In this document: positions 50,487-60,021 of the stretch, one piece after another
Position numbering within the stretch: position 1 is the first letter of the stretch
Layout: every line of letters starts with the position of its first letter
NCBI GenBank assembly: GCA_030054035.1
Contig: JASGCS010000001.1
Span: 406,280-470,279, forward strand
Source: Candidatus Methylacidiphilales bacterium
GTDB taxonomy: Bacteria; Pseudomonadota; Gammaproteobacteria; JASGCS01
DNA length: 64,000 nucleotides
Reading direction: 5' to 3'
Program-made: the position numbers and the translations under genes
Notes under the pieces: generated by a model
Database searches by the model: none
Seen by the model: only the letters and a program-made list of their open reading frames with translations
What the model was told of the DNA's origin: nothing

Positions 50487-53087
50487 TTACAACACCTTGC
50501 CGTTTTGACTAAACACAACTTGCTCAGGCACCTCTACAGACTGTGCTATGATTGGTAAAGCAGGGTCTAGAGTAGATGAAAGTATTATTTTTGAAAATGG
50601 GTTCTCTAAATAATGGGTGATAGTTCGTTTTACTGGTCTTGCGCCATAGTATGGATCATATCCATGTTTCGCAATTAACGAAGCAACCGAATCTTCAAAG
50701 GTAATAAGGTAACCAAGTTTAGCAATTTTTTGGGTGAGTGAGGCAAGTTGGATATCTACAATTTTTTTAATTGATTGCTCGCTTAAACTATTAAATACAA
50801 TACATTCATCAATACGATTAATAAACTCAGGTCTAAAATATTTTTTAATTTCTTTGATAACTTCAGCACTCATGTGCTCATACTGTTGTTGTGCGGTATT
50901 GGTAGCTTGATAAGATTGTATAATCTCACTGCCTATATTTGATGTCATAACAATTATGGTATTACAAAAATCTACCGTATGGCCATGGCTATCACTTAAT
51001 CGGCCATCATCTAATACCTGTAACAAAATATTAAATACATCGGGATGGGCTTTTTCAATTTCATCAAGCAGTACCACACTAAAGGGACGACGGCGAACTT
51101 TTTCAGTCAACTCACCTCCTTCTTCAAACCCAACATAACCTGGAGGTGCTCCAATCAATCGAGCTACCGAATGTTTTTCCATATACTCAGACATATCTAT
51201 TCTTATAATCTGTTGTTCATCATTAAACAAAACTTCAGCAATCGCTTTACATAACTCAGTTTTTCCAACTCCGGTTGGGCCAAGAAATAAAAAACTACCA
51301 TTTGGTTTGTTGGTATCGCTTAATCCTACTCTAGACCTTCGGATTGCTTCTGAAACTGCAGTTACAGCCTGAGATTGATCTATGACACGCATCGCAAGTC
51401 TGGTATCTATCTGGAGTAGTTTTTCGCGTTCAGTTTCACGCAATTGCTCTAGGGGAATAGCTGTCCAGCGCGAGACTATCTTTTCAATGTCATGGCTATC
51501 AACGATAGTGTTGAGCATGGGGTTAGCATTTTTAGTTTTTAATTGTTCAGCTAATTTTCTTTCAAGTTCAGGAATGGTGCCATACTGTAACTGACTCATT
51601 AACTCTAAATTAGAAACCCGACGGGCCTGATCCAGTTGTAGGGTGGCATGCTCAAGCTTTTCTTTAATATGCGCAAATGCACGAACTTCATTTTTCTCTT
51701 TTTGCCATACACTATCTAAAACCTGAAACTCTGATTCTAATTTTTGAATTTGCTCTTCTAATAGCTGTCGTCGTTTTACACTTGATTCTGAGGTTTCTTT
51801 TCGTAATGCTTGATCTTCAATTTTTAATTGAATGAGTTTTCTATCTAAGCGGTCCAATGTCTCTGGTTTGGAATCTATTTCCATACGAATCATGCTAGCC
51901 GCTTCATCAACTACATCAATTGCCTTATCAGGCAGCTTCCTGTCTCCAATATAACGAGATGATAACTCTACCGCACTAACTATCGCATCATCGCTAATAG
52001 ATATTCCGTGATGCAGTTCGTATTTTTGTTTTAGGCCTCGTAAAATCGCAATGGTTGCTTCTTTGCTTGGTTCTTCTACCAGCAAGCGTTGAAATCTTCG
52101 CTCAAGTGCAGGGTCTTTCTCAACATATTTTTTATATTCATCTAAAGTCGTAGCACCGATGCAATGCAATTCGCCTCTAGCAAGTGCAGGTTTTAGCATA
52201 TTACTCGCATCCATCGCACCATCACTTTTTCCAGCACCGACCAGGGTATGCATCTCATCAATAAATAGAATAGTTTCTTGTTGCAACTCACTTAATTCTT
52301 TTAATAATGCCTTTAGTCGTTCTTCAAATTCACCTCGGTACTTTGCCCCTGCGATCAAGGCGGCAAGGTCTAATGAAAGTAACTTGTGACTGCTTAAACT
52401 TTCTGGGACCTCGTTATTGACAATGCGTTGAGCAAGCCCTTCCACAATTGCAGTTTTCCCAACTCCAGGATCTCCAATCAGCACAGGGTTGTTTTTGGTT
52501 CTTCGAAGAAGGATTTGAATAGCTCTGCGAATTTCTTCATCTCGCCCAATCACTGGATCGAGTTCACCTTTTTTTGCTCGTTCAGTTAGATCAATAGTAT
52601 ACTTTTCAATCACTCCTCGTGACGACTCAGCACCAACAGAATCCACCACCCCGCCTTTGCGTTCCTCTTGTAGCGCTACCAGATACGGCTTTTCAAGGAT
52701 GGAAAAATCTTTTAGAATCTCTGACTCAGGAATTGCCATTGAAAATAATGCTGGAATAATCCAATCAGTGCTGAGCAGAGTATCTCCAGATTTGTTTCCT
52801 AACGAATCAGCAGTGGTAAGTAATTGTACCAATTTCTGATGTATTCGTAATTGAGTTGGATTTGAAACTTTGGGATACTTTTCTATCAATTGCAAAAGTG
52901 CTTTTTGGAATTGCTCTGTTGCGGCACCAAGTTTTTTAAGTATCCTGCTCGCACTAGTTTCTGGTTCTGCGATCAAGGAGTAGAGTAAGTGCCCGACTTG
53001 TAATTCGCTGTGAGTGTATCGCTGCGCTAACTGCTGAGCTGACTGTAGTACTGATTGAAATAATGATGTGCTTTTTTCTAACTGCAT
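50487..53087 (-). CDS. clpB: Protein disaggregase ClpB
   Basis: Hsp104-type AAA+ chaperone, 866 residues from the ATG at 53087. N-domain (about 1-150, with the repeat-type [15 protein letters not shown]), first AAA+ ([33 protein letters not shown]), the coiled-coil middle domain (about 395-520) and second AAA+ ([45 protein letters not shown]). The starting frame is open for nine more codons. Order rluD-pgeF-clpB is as in E. coli. No clear sigma-32 promoter is seen in the 30-nt gap to pgeF. Confidence 0.98.
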   Translation of the reverse strand: MQLEKSTSLFQSVLQSAQQLAQRYTHSELQVGHLLYSLIAEPETSASRILKKLGAATEQFQKALLQLIEKYPKVSNPTQLRIHQKLVQLLTTADSLGNKSGDTLLSTDWIIPALFSMAIPESEILKDFSILEKPYLVALQEERKGGVVDSVGAESSRGVIEKYTIDLTERAKKGELDPVIGRDEEIRRAIQILLRRTKNNPVLIGDPGVGKTAIVEGLAQRIVNNEVPESLSSHKLLSLDLAALIAGAKYRGEFEERLKALLKELSELQQETILFIDEMHTLVGAGKSDGAMDASNMLKPALARGELHCIGATTLDEYKKYVEKDPALERRFQRLLVEEPSKEATIAILRGLKQKYELHHGISISDDAIVSAVELSSRYIGDRKLPDKAIDVVDEAASMIRMEIDSKPETLDRLDRKLIQLKIEDQALRKETSESSVKRRQLLEEQIQKLESEFQVLDSVWQKEKNEVRAFAHIKEKLEHATLQLDQARRVSNLELMSQLQYGTIPELERKLAEQLKTKNANPMLNTIVDSHDIEKIVSRWTAIPLEQLRETEREKLLQIDTRLAMRVIDQSQAVTAVSEAIRRSRVGLSDTNKPNGSFLFLGPTGVGKTELCKAIAEVLFNDEQQIIRIDMSEYMEKHSVARLIGAPPGYVGFEEGGELTEKVRRRPFSVVLLDEIEKAHPDVFNILLQVLDDGRLSDSHGHTVDFCNTIIVMTSNIGSEIIQSYQATNTAQQQYEHMSAEVIKEIKKYFRPEFINRIDECIVFNSLSEQSIKKIVDIQLASLTQKIAKLGYLITFEDSVASLIAKHGYDPYYGARPVKRTITHYLENPFSKIILSSTLDPALPIIAQSVEVPEQVVFSQNGKVL

Positions 53088-53117
53088 AGTTATAGAGTGT
53101 GGCTTAACTATCAAATT

Positions 53118-53786
53118 TCAAGTACACACTCCAATACCATGATAATTTCTGCAGTTTCTATCACCCCGACGATAAGAATAATAATTCTCGCGCATGAGAA
53201 AAGTATCCGCACCACCACCACTTATTTCTGATACACCATGAACGCGCAATTGATTGACCACCAGTGCATATAAAGAGACTTGGAAATTACCACTTGCGTT
53301 CTGTCTAACCGCATACGTTCCACTATCCCAAATTATTAATTGATCTGCAACATCTTTTTTAACTTCAAAGCTAGTGTATCCAATATGAGGACCGATCCAA
53401 ACTTGACACTCAGCAAGAGGGATATTTCGCAACTGCAATCCCTGTAACGCATGCATAACTATATTTGACGCGACTCCTCGCCATCCGGCGTGAATTACTC
53501 CAATAACTCCTGACTTGGGGTGGTGAATCAGAATTGGCACACAGTCAGCCGTAGCAATGACAAGCAGACAATTAATTTTACTCGTAAATATCGCATCAGC
53601 TTCAATTGAATCACTTAAAAAGTCCTCGGGATACCAAACAACTCTGGTCCCATGTACTTGCTTAGAAAAAATCGGCATCGCACCCCATACCTGCGCAATG
53701 CCATCCAAACCAATGCCTTTAGAAAAAGTTCGTGCAATTAGTTTTTCAGTTTCAAACGGCGCATGGTCATACTTATACTTACTCAT
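53118..53786 (-). CDS. pgeF: Purine nucleoside phosphorylase / peptidoglycan editing factor YfiH (laccase domain)
   Basis: 222 residues of the YfiH family. Seen: KQVHGTRVVW (metal His), ATADCVPILIHHP (metal Cys), VIHAGWRGVASNIV (metal His) and IGPHIGYTSFEV. Proteins of this family were called polyphenol oxidases; newer work gives adenosine deaminase/phosphorylase activity and a murein-editing role (PgeF). Overlaps rluD by 4 nt. Confidence 0.95.
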   Translation of the reverse strand: MSKYKYDHAPFETEKLIARTFSKGIGLDGIAQVWGAMPIFSKQVHGTRVVWYPEDFLSDSIEADAIFTSKINCLLVIATADCVPILIHHPKSGVIGVIHAGWRGVASNIVMHALQGLQLRNIPLAECQVWIGPHIGYTSFEVKKDVADQLIIWDSGTYAVRQNASGNFQVSLYALVVNQLRVHGVSEISGGGADTFLMRENYYSYRRGDRNCRNYHGIGVCT

Positions 53787-54712
53787 GGACTGAGTGTCTG
53801 TAATAATTTTTGATAGTCATCAGGCAAAGTAGATTCTATGACTATCTCTGAATCAAGACCAAATGGTTTCCAAGACAATCTCCAAGCATGGAGCGCGACC
53901 CGATTAAAGCCAAGTAAACTATCCCTTGCTTCCGGCTTTAAACCTTTTTGCACATGTTTTTTACCGTATAATTTATCTCCAACCAGAGACATGCTTTTAG
54001 CCTCAAAATGCGCTCTAATTTGATGGGTACGGCCACTTTCTAACTGAATGAGTAGCTCTGTCGCACCGGCAAGCCTATGCAGAACACGAAAATGAGTGAT
54101 GGCTTCCTTTCCTCCTTCCACCACTTTTCGTTTGAGTCTATTTCTAGAATCCCTGGCAAGAGGTAGATTTATAGTTGAGCCACTAATTACCGTGCCATAC
54201 ACGATGCCACGATATTCTCTTTTTATTTCTCTTCGTTGTAATAATTTGGTTAAATAATCATGTGCCTCAAGATGTTTAGCTACCAAAAGCAAACCACTGG
54301 TATCCTTGTCAAGTCGATGCACTAGCCCTCCCCTGGGTACCTGGCGTAAATAGGGGTAGGCATAAAGTAATCCTTGGAGTAAGGTGCCATGCGACACTCC
54401 TGCACCAGGATGGCAAACCACACCAGGAGTTTTGTCTACCACTAAAACATTTTCATCTTCATGTGCGATGGTTATCTCTAGTGGTTCGGCATCATTTTCA
54501 ATAAAATCACTGGTGATAAACCACACTGCAACCTGTTCACCGTTTCCAACTATGGTGTTTTTTGTTGCAGGTTTACCGTTAACCAGTATGGTGTTATTTT
54601 TTATCGCGAGTTGGATATAACTCCGAGAGAAATTTGGAAGCTGACTAGCCACAAATAAATCGAGGCGAGTAGCCTCTCCGCTCGCAATAAAATCATAAGT
54701 GTGCTTAGCCAT
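53783..54712 (-). CDS. rluD: 23S rRNA pseudouridine synthase RluD
   Basis: Makes pseudouridines 1911/1915/1917 in helix 69 of 23S rRNA. 309 residues: S4 RNA-binding domain (about 14-75, RLDLFVASQLPNFSRSYIQL), then the synthase domain with GGLVHRLDKDTSGLLLVAKH (catalytic Asp) and ESGRTHQIRAHF, PLVGDKLYG region and FNRVALHAWRLSW. It diverges from bamD, starts 22 nt apart, as in E. coli. Confidence 0.97.
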   Translation of the reverse strand: MAKHTYDFIASGEATRLDLFVASQLPNFSRSYIQLAIKNNTILVNGKPATKNTIVGNGEQVAVWFITSDFIENDAEPLEITIAHEDENVLVVDKTPGVVCHPGAGVSHGTLLQGLLYAYPYLRQVPRGGLVHRLDKDTSGLLLVAKHLEAHDYLTKLLQRREIKREYRGIVYGTVISGSTINLPLARDSRNRLKRKVVEGGKEAITHFRVLHRLAGATELLIQLESGRTHQIRAHFEAKSMSLVGDKLYGKKHVQKGLKPEARDSLLGFNRVALHAWRLSWKPFGLDSEIVIESTLPDDYQKLLQTLSP

Positions 54713-54719
54713 TGTCTCT

Positions 54720-54725
54720 TATAAT
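54720..54725 (+). promoter_or_regulatory. Probable -10 box of bamD
   Basis: TATAAT ending 9 nt before the bamD ATG, inside the 22-nt gap to rluD. The predicted leader is 2-3 nt. Confidence 0.45.
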
Positions 54726-54734
54726 ATATCGCAT

Positions 54735-55505
54735 ATGAAGATAATTTATCTTATTCCGTTATTGCTCGTCGCTTGCACAAACATCCAGCCAAACCTCAAT
54801 ATTGAAAACGCCCAAAACCCACAAGAATTATACTTGACCGCTAAAGAGGCCTTTAAAAGAAGTCGCTACGACCTCGCTTTGCAGTCCTTAGAAAAACTTG
54901 ATACCAATTTTCCTTTTAGTCCCTTTAGCGATCAAGTTAAATTAAATCTTGCCTATGCTAGATTTAAATCTAATAAACACATAGAAGCAATCAGTTCATT
55001 AGATCAATATCTTCAAGAGAAACCATATAGCCTACAAGCACCGTACGCTTGGTATTTGCGAGGACTTTGTTATCAGGAATGGTCGATAGGATATTTTACT
55101 CAGCAACTTGGAGAAGCCGATAGAAGTAAGTATGACTTAGTTTCCCTCAAAAGAGCCTACGCAAACTTTGAACAGATCATTAAAATTTTTCCTAAGAGTA
55201 TTTATAGTTTGGACTCTGCGTACCGTATGAAGATCATTAAAGAACAATTAGCCATAGCTGAAATTCAAGTAGCTGAATATTATTTGAATAGACAAGCCTA
55301 CATTGCAGCCATAAATCGAGCATTACATAACTTAACCGTTTACCAAGGTGCAACTAATAATAACAGGGCACTGGAATTATTGATCCAAGGCTACCTAGGA
55401 CTTAATAGAAAAAAAGAAGCTAGAGAAGCCTATCGTGTCCTTGAACTTAATTTTCCCAATTACGCTACTTTAGCAGAACTTCAAAAACTTACAAAGCTTG
55501 ATTAA
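54735..55505 (+). CDS. bamD: Outer membrane assembly lipoprotein BamD
   Basis: Essential lipoprotein of the BAM complex. 256 residues from the ATG at 54735, signal peptide ending LLLVAC (lipobox, Cys about residue 13). Five TPR-like helix pairs follow: ELYLTAKEAFKRSRYDLALQ, FSDQVKLNLAYARFKSNKHI, APYAWYLRGLCYQEW, the DLVSLKRAYANFEQIIKIFP stretch and later VAEYYLNRQAYIAAINRA, all close to BamD. It ends 3 nt before the converging nadE. Confidence 0.95.
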   Translation: MKIIYLIPLLLVACTNIQPNLNIENAQNPQELYLTAKEAFKRSRYDLALQSLEKLDTNFPFSPFSDQVKLNLAYARFKSNKHIEAISSLDQYLQEKPYSLQAPYAWYLRGLCYQEWSIGYFTQQLGEADRSKYDLVSLKRAYANFEQIIKIFPKSIYSLDSAYRMKIIKEQLAIAEIQVAEYYLNRQAYIAAINRALHNLTVYQGATNNNRALELLIQGYLGLNRKKEAREAYRVLELNFPNYATLAELQKLTKLD

Positions 55506-55508
55506 GAT

Positions 55509-57107
55509 TTAAGATTGATTAAACTTTAATCCGATTGGGTACTGGTAATCATATTGAAATGATTGTTTTGTAACTCTCGGAGCGGCACAGCTTTGTGCGC
55601 GCTTAAAATGCGCAGCGTGTAATTTACTATGCACTTCACTAACTTTACTTTTTGCGACAGGCAATTTTTTTAACGCTGACTGAGCAGTAGCACCAGGTAC
55701 AAGTAAAGCCTCAATAATTGGATCTAGCTCATCATAAGGGAGCAATGAATCGCTATCTTTCTGACCGAAGCGCAATTCAGCAGTGGGCTCTCTTGTGAGA
55801 ATTCCTTCAGGGATTACCTCACCATTGCGATTACGAAATCTAGCTAATTTATAAACCCAGTGCTTGGTTAAATCACCAATTGGAGCAAAGCCCCCGCAGG
55901 TATCACCATACAGAGTGGCGTATCCCATCGCTGCTTCACTTTTATTGCCTGTGGCTAAGAGCATAGACTTTTGTTGATTAGCGATTCCCATTAGTATCAT
56001 GCCTCGAATTCTTGCTTGAATATTCTCAAGCACTATTTCTGAAGTGGCCCCGGCAAATAAATTACCAAACATCCCCTCAAATTTACTATGTAATTCACCA
56101 ATAGAAACTATGGACTTTTTTAAACCCAGTCGCACAATCAAAGCTTCGTACAACATTTGAGATTGTTCAGAGGTAAACTTACTAGGTAAAAACGCAGCAT
56201 AGACATTATTAGCCCCTAATGCATCTACAGCGAGACAGGCGACCAGTGCAGAATCTACACCACCAGAAAGTCCCAAGACTACCCCTTGACAACCAGTTGA
56301 AGTTACTTTTTCTTGCAGAGAGAATACCAAGGCACTCCAAAGCGATTCCTCAATAGACACGCTTGACACTCCTCCACTAACAGAAATTTTCTTATCTAAA
56401 TGACAAACTAAGATTGACTCAGTACAGGTCGCACTTTTTCCAAGCAATGTGCCTCCTGCGACAACTAAGCTCCCTCCATCAAATATCAAACCATCTTGAC
56501 CGCTTAGCCCATTAACAAAAAATATTGGGCATTTAATCAACTGAGATTTCTTTTTCAACTCCGCTTCTCGCAGAGGAGCCCTATCAACAAAATAGGGTTG
56601 CATTGCCACATGCAACAATACATCACATTTATTTTTATACCAGCCAAGAATTTTATCGTCGCTTATTTCATAACAAATGCATATACCACAGTCCAGGCCA
56701 CCTAATGAAACTACAGTGCCTTTTTTACCTGCAGCAAAAAATCTGCCTTCACCCAATACCCCTTTTACATTAAATATCTGTTTGTCATGCCTCGCTAAAA
56801 GTTTACCCTTGCCAAACACATACACCGAATCATAGAGATTGCCACGGTCAAAACCAACTCCTCCGACTACGATAAAATAATTTTTGCTTAATTTTTTAAC
56901 CTGTGCCAAGGCATCATCGTGCATTTGCTTAAACTCAGAACTATACATCCATGCACCAACCAAACCTCCGCAGAGATACAGCTCTGGAAAAACAAAAATC
57001 GCTCCAGCATCGCCTTCTGACACGATCCCGGCAAGCTGACCAACATTGTAATCAAAAGCACCGAGCCTACTTAAAGGACTTACCAGTCTAATCTGAGAGC
57101 GTTTCAT
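55509..57107 (-). CDS. nadE: Glutamine-dependent NAD+ synthetase
   Basis: 532 residues: N-terminal nitrilase-like glutaminase (about 1-245; FVFPELYLCGG with the catalytic Glu, KGVLGEGRFF, CGICICYEI with the catalytic Cys) and C-terminal NAD synthetase (about 270-532; P-loop LGLSGGVDSALVA, LATGNKSEAAMGYATLYGD, GGFAPIGDLTKHWVYKLARF, REPTAELRFGQKDSDSLLPY). The first 30 residues are shorter and less usual than in relatives. It lies 30 nt downstream of the polyamine-binding protein gene. Confidence 0.95.
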   Translation of the reverse strand: MKRSQIRLVSPLSRLGAFDYNVGQLAGIVSEGDAGAIFVFPELYLCGGLVGAWMYSSEFKQMHDDALAQVKKLSKNYFIVVGGVGFDRGNLYDSVYVFGKGKLLARHDKQIFNVKGVLGEGRFFAAGKKGTVVSLGGLDCGICICYEISDDKILGWYKNKCDVLLHVAMQPYFVDRAPLREAELKKKSQLIKCPIFFVNGLSGQDGLIFDGGSLVVAGGTLLGKSATCTESILVCHLDKKISVSGGVSSVSIEESLWSALVFSLQEKVTSTGCQGVVLGLSGGVDSALVACLAVDALGANNVYAAFLPSKFTSEQSQMLYEALIVRLGLKKSIVSIGELHSKFEGMFGNLFAGATSEIVLENIQARIRGMILMGIANQQKSMLLATGNKSEAAMGYATLYGDTCGGFAPIGDLTKHWVYKLARFRNRNGEVIPEGILTREPTAELRFGQKDSDSLLPYDELDPIIEALLVPGATAQSALKKLPVAKSKVSEVHSKLHAAHFKRAQSCAAPRVTKQSFQYDYQYPIGLKFNQS

Positions 57108-57137
57108 TAATTAGCGAATTTCTCGGAACACGGATAA

Positions 57138-58229
57138 TTACTTAATGCTAGATTTAAATTTCGTAAATAGTTCTGTAACATAGCGCGTTATCTCTTGATC
57201 ATCCTGTTTAGTCGGAAACAATGTGCTCATTATTTTCTCATTGGGATAGACGACTGGATTATTTTTAATCTTATCATCAATCAATGGCAATGATTCCTTA
57301 TTAGCATTAGCGTAATTAATATAATTACTTAAATTCGCAGATACCTGAGGCTCAAGTATATAATTAATAAACAAGTGGGCTAATTCAGGATTAGGCGCAT
57401 CAGCAGGAATGGCAATGGTATCAAACCAAACAATACTGCCTTCTTTGGGAAGAATATACTCAACCTTAAAATTATTGTTAGACTGCGCCACTAACTCTTG
57501 TGATTGGAGAATATCCCCGTTATAAGCTAAAGAAATGCATATCTCCCCTGAAGCCAAGTCATCTTTATACTTCGTGCTATCAATATATCTAACATAGGGA
57601 CGAATGCTCATGAGTAGTTTTTGCGCTTTATCAAGATTTTCTTTTGTTTTCACTTTATAATCCAAACCAAGATAATGCAATGCTAAAGTATACAACTCAG
57701 CATCGTCTAACAACCCTACCCCACAATCACCAAGCTTTTTCACAACAGACGCATCAAAAAGTAATTTCCAACTATCCAGAGGTACATTTCCAAGTCGCTT
57801 CTTTACTTTTTCAGTATTTATACCAATGCCTAAAGAACCCCACATAAAGTCAACAAGATATTGATTTCCAGGATCATAGGCTTGCAACTTTTCCGCAATA
57901 ACTGGATCTACATTCTTTAGATTAGGGATTTTACTCTTATCCAACTTCAAGAGCAACCCACTGCTAATAAATCGTTCAGCAAAATTAGCGGAAGGTACAA
58001 CAATGTCATACCCAGATTTACCAACAAGTAACTTTGCCTCTAGTACCTCATTAGTATCATAATTATCAAGCACAACTTTAACTCCAAATCTCTTTTCAAA
58101 TTCAGGCAAAGTAGTCTCATCGTTATAGCCATTCCAATTATAGACATGTAAGACCTTATTTGTCTCTTCATTCTTAGTGCAAGAAATTAGAACGACCACA
58201 AAACTCAACAATAATGCAACTCTTTTCAT
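57138..58229 (-). CDS. Spermidine/putrescine-type periplasmic binding lipoprotein
   Basis: Solute-binding component of PotD/PotF type, 363 residues. Signal peptide with lipobox VVVLISC (Cys about residue 17), so lipid-anchored. Seen: LHVYNWNGYNDETTLPEFEK, which is the PotF/D opening, YDIVVPSANFAERFI, FMWGSLGIGIN and SLAYNGDILQ. No potGHI permease or ATPase genes are in the window. It may be linked to the agmatinase gene at 30300 by shared polyamine metabolism (inference). Confidence 0.9.
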   Translation of the reverse strand: MKRVALLLSFVVVLISCTKNEETNKVLHVYNWNGYNDETTLPEFEKRFGVKVVLDNYDTNEVLEAKLLVGKSGYDIVVPSANFAERFISSGLLLKLDKSKIPNLKNVDPVIAEKLQAYDPGNQYLVDFMWGSLGIGINTEKVKKRLGNVPLDSWKLLFDASVVKKLGDCGVGLLDDAELYTLALHYLGLDYKVKTKENLDKAQKLLMSIRPYVRYIDSTKYKDDLASGEICISLAYNGDILQSQELVAQSNNNFKVEYILPKEGSIVWFDTIAIPADAPNPELAHLFINYILEPQVSANLSNYINYANANKESLPLIDDKIKNNPVVYPNEKIMSTLFPTKQDDQEITRYVTELFTKFKSSIK

Positions 58230-58274
58230 ACAGGTATCTCCTTACTATTAACCTATGCATTATATAATAACTTA

Positions 58275-59330
58275 ATGAGAGACTTAATAAAATATTTATT
58301 CTGTATTACATTGTACTTACCTATTTTCCCGGTATTTTCTCAAACTGAGATTATCGTTAATGGATTGCAAATCCCCTGGGCAATTACCGATATCGGCAAA
58401 CAAAGATTTCTCATCACAGAACGAGCAGGCAGGATTATCCTCGTAGAACTACAAAACAAAACAAAAAAAGTAGTGCTTAGGCTACCTCAAGTCATAGCCA
58501 AAAGCGAATCAGGCCTACTCGGAATTGACACTGATAAAAACTTTGCCAACAATGGCTTCCTATACATTGCATTTACACATTATGACAAAAAGAAAAACCT
58601 AGTCAATGCACTTGCTAAACTTTACTGGGATGAATCAACTTCAACATTACATTTCCACAAAATACTATTAGATAATGTAGAGGGAGCAAGATGGCATAAT
58701 GGTGGTAGAGTAAAAGTAGGACAAGATGGACATATTTACTGGAGCACTGGGGACGCCACCAACCCAGACCTAGCCCAAGACCTCACCTCTCTCAATGGCA
58801 AAATACTCAGAATCTCCACCGATGGAACTATACCAACAGATAACCCATTCAACAACTACATCTACAGCTATGGCCATCGCAATGTTCAAGGACTAGCATG
58901 GCATCCCACCAACAATCAACTCTACGCCACAGAACATGGGCCTTCAGGGATACCCAAACTCAACTGCTGCCAAGATGAAATAAACCAAATTCACAAAGGA
59001 GCAAACTACGGCTGGCCAATCATCACAGGATCTCAATCCAAAACCAACCTACAAACACCAATCATACACAGCGGCAACGATACCTGGGCACCCTCAGGCA
59101 TGACCATTCCAACCACAGGCAAATGGCAACACAACATAATCTTCACAGGACTAAGAGGACAATCAATCTATCAAGCCACAATCACACAACTCAAAGCATA
59201 TTTCACCAATCAATTCGGAAGAATTAGAGACATCATAGAAGCCAAAGACAAGCAACTCTACTTTATCACCAACAACCAATCAGAAGATGAAGGATACGAC
59301 AAACTCGTCAAGATAATTACAGTACCTTAA
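58275..59330 (+). CDS. PQQ-dependent aldose sugar dehydrogenase-like protein
   Basis: Soluble periplasmic six-blade beta-propeller of the Asd/YliI type, 351 residues, signal peptide to about residue 22. Seen: LITERAGRIIL, SGLLGIDTD, ARWHNGGRVKVGQDGHIYWS, GHRNVQGLAWHP, EHGPSGIPKLN, DEINQIHKGANYGWP and the last DTWAPSGM, which cover the PQQ and Ca sites. Coding-strand composition is unusual: for example 59041-59100 contains 6 T and 22 C, whereas other genes here are T-rich. This points to recent transfer or a different mutational history. No pqq genes are near. Confidence 0.9.
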   Translation: MRDLIKYLFCITLYLPIFPVFSQTEIIVNGLQIPWAITDIGKQRFLITERAGRIILVELQNKTKKVVLRLPQVIAKSESGLLGIDTDKNFANNGFLYIAFTHYDKKKNLVNALAKLYWDESTSTLHFHKILLDNVEGARWHNGGRVKVGQDGHIYWSTGDATNPDLAQDLTSLNGKILRISTDGTIPTDNPFNNYIYSYGHRNVQGLAWHPTNNQLYATEHGPSGIPKLNCCQDEINQIHKGANYGWPIITGSQSKTNLQTPIIHSGNDTWAPSGMTIPTTGKWQHNIIFTGLRGQSIYQATITQLKAYFTNQFGRIRDIIEAKDKQLYFITNNQSEDEGYDKLVKIITVP

Positions 59331-59342
59331 TTTCAGAAGTTA

Positions 59343-59696
59343 TTAAGCTCTGACAGCCTTTGTAGTTCTAGGGGATAAGGCAAGTTTAGTTTTTATTTTT
59401 CTAATTATTACATCTTCGAGCAACTGTACTCTATCATGCATGGAATCTTGTCTTTCAGAAATCCGAGCAATATCTACTCTAACCGCATGAATATCATTAG
59501 CAACATCTTTAAACCCCTTGGCCATTTCAGATCTAATCTCTTTAATCTCCTTGAACATTTCTTCAAGCTTTTTCTCAAGAGATGTATGGCCGAATTCCAC
59601 TAATTTAAACTTATACATACCATAAGCAAACAGTAGCAATATTGCAAAATTATCCTTTGATATTTCTATAATGAAATTAAGTAGGGCATTATCCAT
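59343..59696 (-). CDS. Small membrane-anchored coiled-coil protein, unknown function
   Basis: 117 residues, no family recognised. One N-terminal membrane helix (NFAILLLFAYGMYKF, about residues 16-30) is followed by a charged helical region with heptad pattern (LEKKLEEMFKEIKEIRSEM, about 40-58, and VRVDIARISERQDSMHDRV, about 72-90), and a basic tail. It resembles many small anchor/coiled-coil proteins near mobile or variable genes. It converges on the sugar dehydrogenase gene with 12 nt between the stops; both may belong to one inserted block. Confidence 0.6.
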   Translation of the reverse strand: MDNALLNFIIEISKDNFAILLLFAYGMYKFKLVEFGHTSLEKKLEEMFKEIKEIRSEMAKGFKDVANDIHAVRVDIARISERQDSMHDRVQLLEDVIIRKIKTKLALSPRTTKAVRA

Positions 59697-59790
59697 ATAT
59701 TCTTCCTTTTATTATAACGATATTTATGCGCATATAAAATTCTAATCTAAAGAAAAAACATGGGTACATTTCTGATTTTTTTACAAATTT

Positions 59791-59906
59791 TGACCTTACC
59801 CCATCGTCTGTACCATTTCTTCAATGAAATTATTAGTCATTTTGGCTTATAGTGATTTACCAGAAAACTCAGCGAAGATTTGGCACAGGTATAGGGGGCA
59901 GGGTCA
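59791..59906. repeat. REP/MITE-like element, imperfect 25-26 bp inverted repeats
   Basis: Left arm 59791-59815 starts TGACCTTACCCC and ends CTGTACCA; right arm 59881-59906 read backwards starts TGACCCTGCCCC and ends CTGTGCCA. Roughly 20 of 25 positions pair. The 65-nt middle has no gene. GGGGCAGGGTCA ends resemble the REP sequences handled by RAYT/Y1 transposases. The remainder of the 325-nt gene-free stretch 59697-60021 holds only the pilA promoter. Confidence 0.6.
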
Positions 59907-59988
59907 AGCTCTCTGCTTGCATAGTCCCTCATTTTATTGTATTAGGGTAGGATATGTGATAAAAAATATGGTGTTTTGGATTTTTCTA

Positions 59989-60015
59989 TGGTATAATTAA
60001 TAAAAATAACAGGAG
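59989..60015 (+). promoter_or_regulatory. pilA: Extended -10 promoter and ribosome-binding site of pilA
   Basis: TGGTATAAT (59989-59997) is a perfect extended -10, identical to that of nrdA. AGGAG (60011-60015) lies 6 nt before the ATG, one of the best ribosome-binding sites in the window, as fits a highly made pilin. I see no sigma-54 type GG-N10-GC site, the usual pilA promoter in Pseudomonas. Confidence 0.65.
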
Positions 60016-60021
60016 TTTATC

